Assembly: GCA_902769705.1 (NCBI GenBank)
Contig: CACXPX010000010.1
Location: forward strand, 1-64,000
DNA from: an uncultured Prevotellaceae bacterium
GTDB lineage: Bacteria > Bacteroidota > Bacteroidia > Bacteroidales > Bacteroidaceae
Direction: 5' to 3'
DNA length: 64,000 nucleotides
Shown here: positions 33,062 through 44,068 of the stretch, one piece after another
How the letters are laid out: the number at the start of each line of letters is the position of its first letter
Position numbering within the stretch: the first letter of the stretch is position 1
Notes under the pieces: model-generated
What the model was told of the DNA's origin: nothing
The model's input: only the letters and a program-made list of their open reading frames with translations
Databases searched by the model: none
Made by a program: the position numbers and the translations under genes

Positions 33062-35049
33062 ACGGTTCCTTTCTTTCCTTCTTGAGTGGAACTCATAACC
33101 ATATACACGCCAGAAGCGACTCGTTTGCCATTTTTGTCGCATCCGTTCCAAGTAAACGAACCTCCATTACTGCGCCCTTCAGCCACTAGATAACCATTGC
33201 TGGTTACAATCTTGATATCGGCATTATAGGAAAGTCCTACAATAGTAATCAATCCGTTGTATTCTGGTGTGACAGGATTTGGATAAGCATAAACATTATC
33301 TTTGTCCATATCATCGTTTGGTGTCGTTGCATCACTCATGAACGAACAAAGCCCGTTGCTGGTTGCAAAGAATACTTCTCCCGTCTTATCGTTGATGGCG
33401 ATGTCTTCGATGTTGTCAGAAATCAGTTTACTATTGTTCGTTGTGAAGTGGTGTATTTGTTGGATATTGTCTTCGCTGATGAGATAAACGCCGTTTCCAT
33501 ATGTGCCAAACCATTTGCGTCCGCCAGCATCAATAGCAATAGCAGAAATATCTACACCGCTAAGAAGATAGTCAGCATAGTTTGTACCGTCGTTGCGAGG
33601 AACTTTCACTTGTGTGAAGACGGGATTCGAACTGTTAAACTCAGAGGGCTCTAAATAGAAAGGACCCACGTTGGTTCCAATCCAGATGCGGCCAGACTTG
33701 TCTTCTTTTACGCAATGGACATAGTCGAACGAATAGGAAGTGGCGTCTTGGTTGGTGATTTTGGTGAATGCTGTCAGCTGGTCAGTAGCGGGATTATAGC
33801 AATAAAGTGAAGGAATTGTCCAGTGGTCGTTGACAAACCAAAGCAGATTACGGCTATCAAGAATCATGCGTTCGAGTGTGCCAAGGCTTTTGTTGTCGAC
33901 ATCATCGTTCAGTTTCATCAGTTCTGCATGATTATAACTTGACCATTTGCCGTTGCGATCGAGTTTCAAGATACATTTCGTGGGTGCCTGACTGTTGAGA
34001 CACCACAAGTTTCCTTCAGCATCAAATTTCAGTCCTTCCACCAATTGATATTCTTCGTGAACGCCGTCAAAGATTTCAATAGGCGAGTTCTTATGATTGT
34101 AATGCGTCACAAACTGACCGTTACGGAATTCATAGACACCGTTTCTTGAGGAGGCAAAAAGATGATTCTCGTCGAGTGGATCGATATCGAAACAGATGAT
34201 GCCAGGATAGGTGTAGCCGGTTATTTGGCTGATGCCGTTGTTTTGGTACATCATCCATTCATCGTCTTTCAGAATCTGGATGTTTCCTGTCTTGTCAGTC
34301 AATCCGTTCGAAGTGAAGAGTTGTCCGTTATAGAACTTCATGAATGAGAAATCATTCGTTTGAGGACCGCCGGGCTTCAATGTTTTTAGAGTAGCCAACA
34401 ACTGTTGGTCCATCGGTTTGGCTTTATTCACGAATCCGCTCACCCACGACCAGTTGGTGTTGTCGAGCAGATTGCTATTCATGTCGGCACGATAGGTTCC
34501 CCTCGCTTTTGATGAAGCAAAGATGTTGTTGCCTTCAATATAAACATAGTTGACATTGAATCCCAAGTTGTAGGAATCGCTGATTTCGGCTTTCGCCACA
34601 TTCACTTTCACAATGCCGAAACCGGCAGCCAGATAAGCATAGTTGCCTTGAATATAGATGCTGTTGACGGTTTTGTCTCCAGTCAGCGATTTAGAATAAT
34701 AGTCGGAGATGTTGACGATGTCGAAATTATTGTCAAGCAGGTCGATATTCTGGTTTTCATAGACTATGATGAGCCGCTTGGCTTCTTTACACCAAGCAAT
34801 GTGAGCGATGTTGCAGTCGTTCAGCAGGTTTACTTTGTCGAACGTTTGTATGCTTTGGTCGTTGGTGTTGTAGACATATAGGTCTTTCGAAGCCAACACA
34901 TACACGAGGTGGCCATTTTGCTCTATCTCCGTGATGTCGGAATAGGCCATATAGGCATTCCACGTCCCGATGCTTGCCGCCTTCGAAGGAGTGGCAGCAA
35001 AGCAAGTGGATAGGGCAATAACCAACGTTATGATAGTTCTTTTCATCAT
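33037..35049 (-). CDS. porZ: PorZ-like type IX secretion protein
   Basis: A 670-residue exported protein. The signal peptide ends near TPSKAA. Two beta-propeller parts follow with repeated WxGTNVG, WFGTYGNGVYL and LWCLNSQ motifs of the two-component-regulator-propeller type. The C-terminus carries a type IX sorting-like domain (VYAYPNPVTPEYNGLITIVGL..GVYMVMSSTQEGKKGTVCKIAVIN). In Porphyromonas PorZ is an outer-membrane T9SS component that attaches A-LPS to cargo. The match in architecture is good; the exact identity is inferred. It lies downstream of the 22-bp array at 35081-35188. Confidence 0.75.
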   Translation of the reverse strand: MMKRTIITLVIALSTCFAATPSKAASIGTWNAYMAYSDITEIEQNGHLVYVLASKDLYVYNTNDQSIQTFDKVNLLNDCNIAHIAWCKEAKRLIIVYENQNIDLLDNNFDIVNISDYYSKSLTGDKTVNSIYIQGNYAYLAAGFGIVKVNVAKAEISDSYNLGFNVNYVYIEGNNIFASSKARGTYRADMNSNLLDNTNWSWVSGFVNKAKPMDQQLLATLKTLKPGGPQTNDFSFMKFYNGQLFTSNGLTDKTGNIQILKDDEWMMYQNNGISQITGYTYPGIICFDIDPLDENHLFASSRNGVYEFRNGQFVTHYNHKNSPIEIFDGVHEEYQLVEGLKFDAEGNLWCLNSQAPTKCILKLDRNGKWSSYNHAELMKLNDDVDNKSLGTLERMILDSRNLLWFVNDHWTIPSLYCYNPATDQLTAFTKITNQDATSYSFDYVHCVKEDKSGRIWIGTNVGPFYLEPSEFNSSNPVFTQVKVPRNDGTNYADYLLSGVDISAIAIDAGGRKWFGTYGNGVYLISEDNIQQIHHFTTNNSKLISDNIEDIAINDKTGEVFFATSNGLCSFMSDATTPNDDMDKDNVYAYPNPVTPEYNGLITIVGLSYNADIKIVTSNGYLVAEGRSNGGSFTWNGCDKNGKRVASGVYMVMSSTQEGKKGTVCKIAVIN

Positions 35050-35080
35050 TGTCTTCAGTTATATCTTTCGTTTATGCAAC

Positions 35081-35188
35081 GCACATGTGGCTTCTGCAAA
35101 GTGTACATGCCACTTGTACTGAGTGTACAAGATAGCAGTACTGGGTGTACAAGATAGCAGTACTGAGCGTACATGCCACATGTACAAA
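35081..35188. repeat. 22-bp-period array, GTAC type
   Basis: Units start at 35081, 35101, 35123, 35145 and 35167. The last four are regular 22-mers of the form (A/G)G(T/C)GTACA..GTACTG, each with outer GTACA/TGTAC symmetry. Unit centres are TGCCACT or AGATAGC. The array lies between the rdgB stop and the porZ start, both genes being on the minus strand. Confidence 0.85.
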
Positions 35189-35190
35189 AC

Positions 35191-35814
35191 TCAACGAATA
35201 TCTCTTTTCAGATAATCAGCCAACTTTTGCACAGCTCGAGCGCGATGCGATATTTTGTTCTTAATGTCTTCACCCAATTCAGCAAACGACTTGTCGTAGC
35301 CATCGGGAATGAAGATAGGATCGTATCCGAATCCTTCATGTCCGCTCTTCTCGTAAGCGATGGTTCCTTCTACTATTCCCTCGAAGTATTTAACGTTTTG
35401 AAAGCGTAACGGAAATTCGGTATCGAAATCTTCTTCCTCTTCTACTAACGCAATAACAGTGCGAAATCGTGCACGACGATTGTTATTATTTCCTAATTTG
35501 GCAAGCAGTTTCTGCATATTAGCCTCGCTGTCGTGGTCGGTGCCGTCAGCATAGCGGGCACTATGAACACCAGGTTCGCCACCCAACGCATCCACTTCCA
35601 AACCTGTATCGTCGGCAAAGCAGTTGATGCCATAGTGGTTGTTGATGTATTCTGCTTTTTGTCGTGCATTCTCTTCCAAGGTGTCGTGATCCTCAGGTAT
35701 TTCATCGTGACAATTGATGTCGTTGAGTGACAATACTTTGAACTCTTCACCGAGTATCTGGCGAATCTCGTCGAGTTTATGCTTGTTGTTAGTAGCGAAA
35801 ACGATTTCTATCAT
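35191..35814 (-). CDS. rdgB: dITP/XTP pyrophosphatase
   Basis: Removes non-canonical purine triphosphates (ITP, XTP). The 207-residue protein of the Ham1 family has [56 protein letters not shown], and [28 protein letters not shown]. Length and motifs are complete. It overlaps yitT by four bases and ends where the GTAC-type 22-bp array begins. Confidence 0.95.
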   Translation of the reverse strand: MIEIVFATNNKHKLDEIRQILGEEFKVLSLNDINCHDEIPEDHDTLEENARQKAEYINNHYGINCFADDTGLEVDALGGEPGVHSARYADGTDHDSEANMQKLLAKLGNNNNRRARFRTVIALVEEEEDFDTEFPLRFQNVKYFEGIVEGTIAYEKSGHEGFGYDPIFIPDGYDKSFAELGEDIKNKISHRARAVQKLADYLKRDIR

Positions 35815-36746
35815 TTTTTCTCTTCTGTTGGTATTTTCACTTTAATCTGATCGAATCCCTCACCATAAACACCGATAACCGAACTCTGACTGACAAAGGC
35901 ATTAGGGTCAATCATCTTGATGAGTCGGAAGATGTTGGTGCTTTCGTTCTTGCGTGCAAGCAGACAGATAACCTTGCGTTGTTGGCCGGTGTACCATCCG
36001 TGACCATCGAGGATTGTGACGCCGTGATCGGTTTGGGTACCTAATGCGTTAGCTATCTCCTGCCATTTGTTCGAGAAGATGAAGAATTGCACCGACTGTC
36101 GGCGTCGCTCCATGATGTAGTCAAGCATGAAGTTCTCGATGACCATCGTGCAGAATCCGAAGACCACCATCGTGGTACGTTCAAGCATCGTGCCAAATTG
36201 TGGGATGAAGAAACAGCTGCCGATGATGATGAAGTCGACGAAGATGAGAACGGTTCCAATCGAGACATTATGGAACTTGGTTACCGAAGCGGCAATGATG
36301 TCGGTTCCGCCTGTGGAGCCGTTGTTGAGGAATACGATTCCCAAAGCGCTACCAGTCATGATACAGCCGATGACCAGCGACATGAAGTCTTGTCCTTCAC
36401 CCAACACTTTCACAAAATGGCCGGTTTCATCGAGTGGCATTGCCTTTCGCATGAATTCCAACAAGAATGTCAGCACGAGAATGGCGTAGATGGTTTTCAC
36501 AAGAAATTTCCATCCAAGTATTTTCAAGCCGATAACCAGCAAGAGGGCGTTCACCAGAAAATAGGTGTACGAGTTAGGGAAACTGGTGGCATAATATATG
36601 ATAGCCGATATACCCGACACGCCTCCTGTTACAATCTCGTACGGCATCAGGAAACATGTGAATCCGATAGAAAACAAAATGAGACCAAGGGTTATAAAGA
36701 TATAATCCTTAGCCTCATTCCAAATAATCTGATGGTCTACTGTCAT
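35811..36746 (-). CDS. YitT-family membrane protein
   Basis: A 311-residue membrane protein: about five or six hydrophobic segments ([60 protein letters not shown]), then a C-terminal DUF2179 domain ([57 protein letters not shown]). The family has no settled function. It stands directly between leuS (adjacent bases) and rdgB, an arrangement that suggests one transcript. Confidence 0.9.
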   Translation of the reverse strand: MTVDHQIIWNEAKDYIFITLGLILFSIGFTCFLMPYEIVTGGVSGISAIIYYATSFPNSYTYFLVNALLLVIGLKILGWKFLVKTIYAILVLTFLLEFMRKAMPLDETGHFVKVLGEGQDFMSLVIGCIMTGSALGIVFLNNGSTGGTDIIAASVTKFHNVSIGTVLIFVDFIIIGSCFFIPQFGTMLERTTMVVFGFCTMVIENFMLDYIMERRRQSVQFFIFSNKWQEIANALGTQTDHGVTILDGHGWYTGQQRKVICLLARKNESTNIFRLIKMIDPNAFVSQSSVIGVYGEGFDQIKVKIPTEEKK

Positions 36747-39599
36747 TTATTTACATACAATGTTCACCATACGTTTAGGGACGATGATAACCTTGATAAT
36801 TTGCTTGCCGTCAATATAGCGTGCTGCACGTTCGTCGGCCATCACGCTTTCTTCGATGGTCTTGTTGTCAGCATCAGCCGCAAACTCCATATCGAAGCGT
36901 GTCTTGCCGTTGAATGCGACTCCGAGTTTCACGGTGTTCTCTACCAGATAGGCTTCGTTCCATTCGGGCCATTGGGCATCACAAACGCTACCTGTGCCAC
37001 CCATCTGCTCCCACAACTCTTCAGCAATGTGTGGTGCGAATGGCGCAATAGTGATTACAAGTGACTGCAACAGTTCCTTGTTCTTGCACTTCAACTGCGA
37101 CAGTTCGTTCACGCAAATCATGAACGCCGAGATGGCAGTGTTGTAAGAGAAGTTCTGAATGTCGGCAGTCACTTTCTTGATGAGTTTGTGTACACTCTTC
37201 AACTCGTCTTTGGTAGGTTCGTTGGTTTCATCACTTGCAGACGAACAAAGGTTCCAGAACTTCTTCAAGAAGCGGTGGCAACCATCAATGCCGTTGGTAT
37301 CCCAAGGCTTCGACTGCTCTACAGGACCGAGGAACATTTCGTACAAGCGGAGTGTGTCGGCACCGTAACGCTCGACAATCATGTCGGGATTCACGACGTT
37401 GAACATCGACTTCGACATCTTCTCAATGGCCCATCCGCAAATGTACTTGCCGTCTTCGAGTTTGAATTCAGCGTTTTCGTATTCTGGGCGCCAAGCTTTG
37501 AAGGCATCGATGTCGAGGATGTCGTTCGAAACAATATTCACATCAACGTGTATCGGAGTGAAGTCAGCATTCTCTTCTTTGGGCTTCAAATTCAAGCTGA
37601 TGAACACGGGATGTCCTGCTTGCTCGCTGGCCTTGTTGTCGCGATATACAAAGTTCGAACGTCCTTGAATCATTCCTTGGTTCACGAGTTTCTGGAATGG
37701 CTCTTCCTTACAGCTGACACCGAGGTCGAAGAGGAACTTGTTCCAGAAGCGTGAGTAAATCAAGTGACCCGTAGCATGCTCGGTTCCACCTACATAGAGG
37801 TCAACATTTTGCCAATATTCATCAGCGGCTTTTCCCACCAAAGCCTCTCCGTTGTGTGGATCCATGTATCTCAAATAGTAAGCACTCGACCCAGCAAAAC
37901 CAGGCATCGTGTTGAGTTCAAGTGCGAAGACGGTTTTGTTGTCAATGAGTTTCTTATCTACCACAGCGTTCTTCGTGGTGTCCCAAGCCCAACGCTCGGC
38001 GTGTCCCAATGGAGGCTCGCCTGTTTCGGTGGGCTGATAAGTCTTGATCTCAGGTAATTCGAGTGGCAAGCACTCTTCTGGAATGATGTATGGCATTCCG
38101 TCTTTGTAGTACACAGGGAACGGTTCGCCCCAATAACGCTGACGTGAGAAGATGGCATCACGCAAACGATAGTTCACCTTTACACGACCCAACTGATGCG
38201 AAGTCACAAAGTCTTTCGTGGCTTGGATGGCTTCTTTCACGGTGAGTCCGTTCAAAGAGAATCCGTCGAGAGCCGTCTTGCCAGCTATCGGCGAATTCAT
38301 CACGATGCCTTCCTTAGCATCAAAGCTTTCTTCCGAGATATCGGCACCTTCAATCAACGGGATGATGGGAAGGTTGAAATGCTTGGCAAAAGCATAGTCA
38401 CGTGAATCGTGGGCAGGAACAGCCATGATGGCACCAGTACCATATCCAGCCAATACATATTCGCTAATCCAAATGGGAATATTATCGCCTGTGAATGGAT
38501 TAATGGCATAAGAACCTGAGAACACACCCGTCACACGATGGTCCATCTGGCGGTCGCGCTCTGTACGTTTCTTCACATAGGCAAGATATTCCTCTACCTC
38601 AGCTTTCTGCTCGGGACGTGTCAATTTCTCCACTAGTTCGCTCTCAGGTGCAAGTACCATGAATGTCACACCGAAGATAGTGTCGGCACGAGTGGTAAAG
38701 ATAGTGAAATCGAAATCGCTATCGGCTACTTTGAATTGCATCTCGGTTCCTTCCGAGCGTCCAATCCAATTACGTTGGGTTTCTTTCAAAGAGTCTGTCC
38801 AATCAATAGTGTCGAGTCCGTCGAGCAAACGCTGTGCGTAAGCCGAAACACGAAGACACCACTGACGCATCTTCTTCTGCACTACGGGATAGCCACCGCG
38901 CACCGATACACCGTCAACCACTTCATCATTGGCCAACACAGTTCCCAAACCAGCACACCAGTTCACCATCGTTTCACCTAAGTAGGCGATGCGATAGTTC
39001 ATCAGCACCTCTTGCTGCTTCTTTTCGTCCCAGGCGTTCCATTCTTCTGCAGTGAATTGCAACTCTTCACTAGCTGCGACATCCAAGTCAGCAGTGCCTT
39101 TTTCGTTGAAGTGTTCTATGAGTTTTTCAATTGGCTTTGCACTTTTGCACTTGTTGCAATAGAACGAGTTGAACATCTTCTCGAATGCCCATTGCGTCCA
39201 ATGATAATAGCCTGGCTCACAAGTGCGAACCTCACGGTCCCAGTCGAAACAAAAACCTATCTTGTCCAACTGCTCACGATAGCGTTTGATGTTAGCTTCA
39301 GTCGTGATAGCTGGATGCTGTCCAGTTTGTATGGCATATTGCTCTGCGGGAAGACCGTATGCATCATAGCCCATCGGGTTGAGCACGTTAAATCCCTGCT
39401 GACGTTTGAAACGAGCGTAGATGTCGCTTGCAATATAACCCAGCGGATGGCCTACGTGCAATCCTGCTCCACTCGGATATGGGAACATGTTCAACACATA
39501 GTATTTCTTTTTGCTTGCATCTTCGGCCACTTTGTAGGTTTTCTGCTCCACCCAGCGCTGTTGCCATTTCTTCTCAATCTCTCTGAAATTGTATTCCAT
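36747..39599 (-). CDS. leuS: Leucyl-tRNA synthetase
   Basis: Charges tRNA-Leu. The 950-residue class I synthetase has the HIGH motif in [19 protein letters not shown], the editing domain around [30 protein letters not shown], and the tRNA-binding C-terminus. It is longer than the E. coli enzyme, as is usual in Bacteroidetes. Start at 39599 ([16 protein letters not shown]) fits the family; the frame is open to an ATG at 39629, which overlaps the promoter. It heads the leuS-yitT-rdgB run. Confidence 0.96.
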   Translation of the reverse strand: MEYNFREIEKKWQQRWVEQKTYKVAEDASKKKYYVLNMFPYPSGAGLHVGHPLGYIASDIYARFKRQQGFNVLNPMGYDAYGLPAEQYAIQTGQHPAITTEANIKRYREQLDKIGFCFDWDREVRTCEPGYYHWTQWAFEKMFNSFYCNKCKSAKPIEKLIEHFNEKGTADLDVAASEELQFTAEEWNAWDEKKQQEVLMNYRIAYLGETMVNWCAGLGTVLANDEVVDGVSVRGGYPVVQKKMRQWCLRVSAYAQRLLDGLDTIDWTDSLKETQRNWIGRSEGTEMQFKVADSDFDFTIFTTRADTIFGVTFMVLAPESELVEKLTRPEQKAEVEEYLAYVKKRTERDRQMDHRVTGVFSGSYAINPFTGDNIPIWISEYVLAGYGTGAIMAVPAHDSRDYAFAKHFNLPIIPLIEGADISEESFDAKEGIVMNSPIAGKTALDGFSLNGLTVKEAIQATKDFVTSHQLGRVKVNYRLRDAIFSRQRYWGEPFPVYYKDGMPYIIPEECLPLELPEIKTYQPTETGEPPLGHAERWAWDTTKNAVVDKKLIDNKTVFALELNTMPGFAGSSAYYLRYMDPHNGEALVGKAADEYWQNVDLYVGGTEHATGHLIYSRFWNKFLFDLGVSCKEEPFQKLVNQGMIQGRSNFVYRDNKASEQAGHPVFISLNLKPKEENADFTPIHVDVNIVSNDILDIDAFKAWRPEYENAEFKLEDGKYICGWAIEKMSKSMFNVVNPDMIVERYGADTLRLYEMFLGPVEQSKPWDTNGIDGCHRFLKKFWNLCSSASDETNEPTKDELKSVHKLIKKVTADIQNFSYNTAISAFMICVNELSQLKCKNKELLQSLVITIAPFAPHIAEELWEQMGGTGSVCDAQWPEWNEAYLVENTVKLGVAFNGKTRFDMEFAADADNKTIEESVMADERAARYIDGKQIIKVIIVPKRMVNIVCK

Positions 39600-39626
39600 T
39601 TTCTTATTATAATGTGTATTTGGCCG

Positions 39627-39657
39627 CAAAGTTACGAAAAATCAAGAGCAGAACAAA
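39627..39657 (-). promoter_or_regulatory. Bacteroidetes-type promoter of leuS
   Basis: On the minus strand TTTG (39654-39657), a 19-base spacer, then TAACTTTG (39627-39634), about 27 bases before the start at 39599. Confidence 0.75.
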
Positions 39658-39867
39658 AGAAATGTTTCTTTTTTATGCCGAGATGCAGTAACTTCGCCAT
39701 TTGGATGGCAAAATTACAAAAAACAATCGAAAAAACTTATCCCGTTTCTTGATTTTTTATGTCGTATACCCTAAAATGCGACCTTTACATGTCAAATAAC
39801 CGTCAACACTTGTAAACGTTTGCGTGTTTTTGTAAAGCTTTTTTCAATGTGTGCTCCCTTTTTTTAC

Positions 39868-39875
39868 TATCTTTG
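39868..39875 (+). promoter_or_regulatory. -7 element upstream of the lipoprotein/pectate lyase pair
   Basis: TATCTTTG followed by CAGC, 51 bases before the ATG at 39927. The -33 region has only TTTTC. Confidence 0.55.
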
Positions 39876-39926
39876 CAGCAGAGATAACTCATATTTGACA
39901 AAACAAACTAAGCAATTGAATAACTG

Positions 39927-40295
39927 ATGAATCGCAAACTTTGTTTATTGGCTTTTGTGGCCATGTTGGCAGTTGCCGCATGTGGTGACAATAAGCAGAC
40001 GGTAACCGTTAACGGCACTAAGCAAAGTCAAGCCGTGAAACGCATCACCTTCAATGGTGATGAAATAGTACTTGTCTTTGCTGACAATACTCAAAAAACC
40101 GTAGAAATGACTGCTGTGAAAATTGATTTCGTTTACGATAATCTTGCGAATTCCGTCTCTTATCAAATGGAAACACCAAAGGTGAAAGAACAGACGGGCA
40201 TCTATAATCTTAATGGACAATCCATAGAAGGCACTCGCGAAAAGCTACCCAAAGGCATCTATATAGTTGATGGCAGAAAGGAGGTGGTCAAATGA
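39927..40295 (+). CDS. Small lipoprotein with Prevotella-type C-terminal tail
   Basis: A 122-residue protein with a lipobox (AVAACGDN). The mature part is short and beta-rich (VKRITFNGDEIVLVFADNTQKTVEM). It ends with GIYNLNGQSIEGTREKLPKGIYIVDGRKEVVK, the same tail layout as the lyase ending at 46747. The stop overlaps the start of the next lyase by four bases, so the two are translated together. A supporting role in pectin lyase export or binding is inferred. Confidence 0.75.
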   Translation: MNRKLCLLAFVAMLAVAACGDNKQTVTVNGTKQSQAVKRITFNGDEIVLVFADNTQKTVEMTAVKIDFVYDNLANSVSYQMETPKVKEQTGIYNLNGQSIEGTREKLPKGIYIVDGRKEVVK

Positions 40296-43081
40296 AACGC
40301 TTCCTTCTCTCCATATTTGCTGTGTTTGCCTGTATGTTAGTGCAAGGTCAACAAACGTGGGATTTCGCAGTAGTTCTTTCGGATGCTGATGTCACAGCTC
40401 TCAACGGCGACAATACCAATTGGAGTTACACTGAGAGTAGTAATCGCTATCAGAACTTGACAGCCATTGATGGCGAACTAGTTGCAGGTGGTCAAGAGCT
40501 GCAACTGACGAAAGGACTGAAGTTCACCGCTGCAGTTGGAAAGTTGCGTATTGATGCTGGTAAACGCGTACAGTTGGCAGGCAAGAATGTCGTTATCACG
40601 ATACCAGGATTGAAGAAAGGCCAGACGGTTATCGTTAATTGTGCTTCGACAGGTGACACAGAAACAACACTTGACAAACAAACCAACTTGAGAGATGTTT
40701 CAGGTTTTGAGGCTGCTGACAAAAATACCACACAAGAGGGAAGGGCAACTGTGGCTGAAGACGGCGACGTGACACTCTCTTCTACCGTCGGCTCGATGAA
40801 TATCTTTCATATTGTTGTGGGCGAAGCTTCTGTAGAACCGGGCGAAGAGCCTAAAGAATGCGAAACTCACGATGTGCCGATGACTACTCTGAAGAACCAG
40901 GCGGTGCTGACGCTCAACGATGGATTGACAAAGTTCTACAATACTGACGACTTGGTTTCCATCGATTTCGATGAGGCTGAAGGCAATATAGACGTTGTAG
41001 GCGATGGATGGAACGACACATACACCAAGCAAGTGGCCAACCTTTTCTTCACAAAGGCTGTGGAGGCTGGCGAGCAAGGCGATTTTACTAACGCACAAGG
41101 TAAGGTGGAAATCATCGAGTCGAAGGGTTGGTTGGAGTCAGCTTATGTGACGTTCAACCTGTTTAGTGGAGCCACTTCCTACAATGTTTATGTGAAGGGC
41201 GGTGCATATAACGATTTCACAAAAATCGACCATCAACTCGTGCGCAACTACGGCACCTACGGGCGTGCTGACGTTGTGGGATTGAAAGCGGGCGCATACG
41301 CCTTGAAGATAGTTCCTGTGGTGGACGAACAAGAGCTGGAAGATGCAGCTAATGAGGTCACCGCTTTGAAGGTTGAGGCTTACAAACGAGAGGGATTTGC
41401 TTTCAAAGACGGCTATGAACCTGGTGCCTACCGTAGCGACGGCACCCTGAAAGCTGGCGCACAGGTCATCTATGTCACTTCCAGCAATGCCAAGACTGTA
41501 AAGGCGAAGCTCAGCAACGGAGAATTCACGGGTTTGCAAGCCATTCTCGCCGCCTATGAGAAAAGTTATGTCACAACCCCACTTGCTATTCGAGTGGTGG
41601 GAATGGTGAAGGCTTCCGATGTTGACTCGTTTGGTAGCAGCGAGGAAGGTATTCAGATTAAAGGCAAAAGTGCCTACACCGAACTCAACATCACCATCGA
41701 GGGCATTGGCGCCGATGCCACTATTCACGGTTTCGGCTTCTTGGTGCGCAATGCGAAAAGCGTTGAGTTCCGCAATCTTGCTATCATGCGGTGCATGGAT
41801 GATGGCATTTCGATGGATACCGACAACTCGAACATTTGGGTACACCACATGGATATGTTTTATGGCAAACATGGAAGCGGTGACCACGACAAAGGTGACG
41901 GAGCTATCGATGTGAAAGCTGACTCAAAGCTGGTGACTGTTCAGTATTGCCACTTCTGGGACACAGGCAAGTCGAATATGTTTGGCATGAAGAGCGAAAG
42001 CGGTCCCAATTACCTCAGTTTTGACCACAACTGGTTTGACCACAGCGACTCGCGCCATCCGCGTGTGAGAACGATGAGCGTTCACGTGTGGAACAATTAT
42101 TTCGACAATGTTGCCAAATATGGTGTAGGAGCGGCAACGGGTAGCAGTGTATTTGTGGAGAACAACTATTTCTTGAAGACCAAGAAGCCTATTCTCTCGA
42201 GTAATCAAGGAACCGACGCATTGGGTAGCGGCACTTTCTCGGGTGAGGATGGCGGCATGATAAAGGCTTATGGCAACTATTTTGACCGCTCGGCCAAGAA
42301 TTTCCGCTACTACACGCAGAACACACCAGCCTCTACTGGCTACGACGCTTTTGAGACGACGACACGTGACGAAAAGGTTCCTGAATCGGAAACAACTCGG
42401 CAGGGAGGCACTTCGTACAACAACTTCGACACCTCAACTTCGGTGATGTACGATTATGAACCCGATGAAGCCGTCAACGTGCCTGCTGTTGTGACGGGTT
42501 ACTATGGTGCTGGGCGCATGAATCATGGCGACTTCCATTACACTTTCAAGGACAATGTGGGCAGCGATGACGATGATTCGGCTTACGATACCGCTCTTGC
42601 TGCGCTTATCGATGGTTACAAGTCGTCGATGGTCTCCATTTTCGGAGACGACTCTGAGCAAGGAGGAGGCGACGAACCTGGTGGCGATGAGCCTGGCGGC
42701 GATGACCCCGAAGGCACTATCATAGCTACTTTTAACGATTCTCCCTCGAACAGTATGTTCACGGTTGTTGGCGACTATGGCGACGGGAAAATCACTTACG
42801 ACGGCACTTATTACAAAAGAGGTGTGAAACTCAACAGCAAAACATCCATTACGTTCACACCGACACAAGACTACAAGATGACCATCATAATGGGAACAGC
42901 TAAAACAGGACGCGACGTGACGTTGAACGGCACTCTCCTGAGCGTCAGCGGTACCGAAAATGCCGATGGTAAGTATTACGTGTTGGAACCAGTTTCCATC
43001 ACGAAAAACACTCAGTATACCATCACGAAAGGTAGTGCTGAAGGGCTTGTTATGATTATAAAACTGGAGCCAGTAGATTGA
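40292..43081 (+). CDS. Secreted pectate lyase, PL1 type, multi-domain
   Basis: A 929-residue exported polysaccharide lyase. A signal peptide ends near VQGQ. An N-terminal beta-sandwich (about 24-180) and a second beta domain precede the right-handed beta-helix: DDGISMDTDNSNIWVHHMDMFYG, DGAIDVKADSKLVTVQYCHFWDT, and the catalytic RHPRVRTMSVHVWNNYF (the RxPxxR motif). A Gly/Asp/Glu linker (GGGDEPGGDEPGGDDPEG) leads to a C-terminal beta domain that resembles the first one. It should cleave homogalacturonan outside the cell, with calcium. The start overlaps the lipoprotein by four bases. Confidence 0.9.
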   Translation: MKRFLLSIFAVFACMLVQGQQTWDFAVVLSDADVTALNGDNTNWSYTESSNRYQNLTAIDGELVAGGQELQLTKGLKFTAAVGKLRIDAGKRVQLAGKNVVITIPGLKKGQTVIVNCASTGDTETTLDKQTNLRDVSGFEAADKNTTQEGRATVAEDGDVTLSSTVGSMNIFHIVVGEASVEPGEEPKECETHDVPMTTLKNQAVLTLNDGLTKFYNTDDLVSIDFDEAEGNIDVVGDGWNDTYTKQVANLFFTKAVEAGEQGDFTNAQGKVEIIESKGWLESAYVTFNLFSGATSYNVYVKGGAYNDFTKIDHQLVRNYGTYGRADVVGLKAGAYALKIVPVVDEQELEDAANEVTALKVEAYKREGFAFKDGYEPGAYRSDGTLKAGAQVIYVTSSNAKTVKAKLSNGEFTGLQAILAAYEKSYVTTPLAIRVVGMVKASDVDSFGSSEEGIQIKGKSAYTELNITIEGIGADATIHGFGFLVRNAKSVEFRNLAIMRCMDDGISMDTDNSNIWVHHMDMFYGKHGSGDHDKGDGAIDVKADSKLVTVQYCHFWDTGKSNMFGMKSESGPNYLSFDHNWFDHSDSRHPRVRTMSVHVWNNYFDNVAKYGVGAATGSSVFVENNYFLKTKKPILSSNQGTDALGSGTFSGEDGGMIKAYGNYFDRSAKNFRYYTQNTPASTGYDAFETTTRDEKVPESETTRQGGTSYNNFDTSTSVMYDYEPDEAVNVPAVVTGYYGAGRMNHGDFHYTFKDNVGSDDDDSAYDTALAALIDGYKSSMVSIFGDDSEQGGGDEPGGDEPGGDDPEGTIIATFNDSPSNSMFTVVGDYGDGKITYDGTYYKRGVKLNSKTSITFTPTQDYKMTIIMGTAKTGRDVTLNGTLLSVSGTENADGKYYVLEPVSITKNTQYTITKGSAEGLVMIIKLEPVD

Positions 43082-43233
43082 TTCATACTATTGAATACTG
43101 TCATTTTGTAGTATAAAAGATTTCATTTTTTTGTCGCAGATGTCGCCTTTGAGCCATCAAGAAGACAATCCAAAAATGACAAAAAAAGAATGATGTGTTT
43201 CTTTTGTTGAAGAGATGACATTATGAAAGAATA

Positions 43234-43265
43234 GTTGCAGCCTTTAAAAGGTTGCAACTTTTTTA
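43234..43265 (+). terminator. Terminator after the first pectate lyase
   Basis: GTTGCAGCCTT and AAGGTTGCAAC pair over 11 bp with one mismatch around TAA and are followed by six or more T residues. Confidence 0.8.
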
Positions 43266-43473
43266 TGTCAAAACCATTTTTCAGTCTCTCTCCCCCACCC
43301 TTTTTCGTTTCATGTAGATTGTATTGTGAAGAAGCAGATGAACTGCTTTTCAAGGTTAATCGCTATAAGTAATGCAAACATCGTCTGATGGCAATCGGTC
43401 AGAAGTCTACTCAGGAGAGGAAGACGGTTGTTTTCAACAGTGGTGTCAACCCTTTTTTATTTATGAAAAACTA

Positions 43474-43850
43474 CGACAAATTTTTGTCAACTTTTCCGTT
43501 CAATCTAGAAAAGAAATATGTAAAGAATAATTACTTTCATGCTTTTCTCCCTTCACTTTTTGCTGGCAGATTTGTCATTTGTGGCTTTTGAGGTTGTCAT
43601 TTGTGGCTTTTGACCTTGTCATTTGCGGCATCTGAGACGCTCATTTGCCACAAATGAGAGGCTCAAAGCATAGCTCTGACACCCCCAAAGCACCGTTTTC
43701 GAGGATCAATAAAATGTAAGAAAAACGGAAGCCGTTGACAATCAACGACTTCCGAAAACGTCAATTTTTGGCCTTTTTTGCACCAAAGTCTTCTCCACTT
43801 CAAAAAACAGCCCGTTTTTTGGGGTCAAAATTCAGAATTTTCTTGACAAA
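43474..43850. repeat. 378-bp dispersed element, copy B
   Basis: Same orientation and nearly the same length as copy A at 12950-13327. It includes a 22-bp array (43574-43705) and a hairpin of CGGAAGCCGTTGA with TCAACGACTTCCG (12 of 13 pairs, loop CAA), which in copy A is weaker. It is between two plus-strand lyase genes. Confidence 0.88.
43574..43705. repeat. 22-bp-period array inside copy B
   Basis: Six units every 22 bp from 43574. Units 1 and 2 are GTCATTTGTGGCTTTTGA(G/C)-type, unit 3 GTCATTTGCGGCATCTGAG, unit 4 CTCATTTGCCACAAATGAG (perfect 8-bp arms), unit 5 CTCAAAGCATAGCTCTGAC, unit 6 CCCAAAGCACCGTTTTCGA. Confidence 0.85.
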
Positions 43851-44004
43851 AGAGAATGCTCATTTCCGTAGTTTCATTGATTGTCAAAAGGGAATTATTT
43901 CATCCTATTAGTTGGTTGATTCATTTCTTTTAAAAACATCCGAACGTTTTTTTCCTTATTTTGTGGCCTTGTTATCGAAGATATACTGAATTTTTAGGCT
44001 AAAA

Positions 44005-44037
44005 CTTGCATATATTACGAAAATTATTGTATCTTTG
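44005..44037 (+). promoter_or_regulatory. Promoter of the second lyase gene
   Basis: CTTG at 44005-44008, 21 bases, then TATCTTTG at 44030-44037. It lies 32 bases before the preferred ATG at 44069 and excludes the further upstream ATG at 44006. Confidence 0.6.
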
Positions 44038-44068
44038 CATCGATTCTACTAATGCAAACCTACAATTC

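Larger units (their letters stand above)
43082..44068. other. 987-bp gene-free stretch between two lyase genes
   Basis: Contains a terminator (43234-43265), the second copy of the 378-bp element (43474-43850) and the promoter of the next lyase. No shared coding frame is visible. The stretch 43266-43473 shows nothing recognisable. Confidence 0.75.

Noticed and set aside
43384-43600. 67-codon frame before copy B
   Set aside because: It runs into the repeat element and has no start context or homology.
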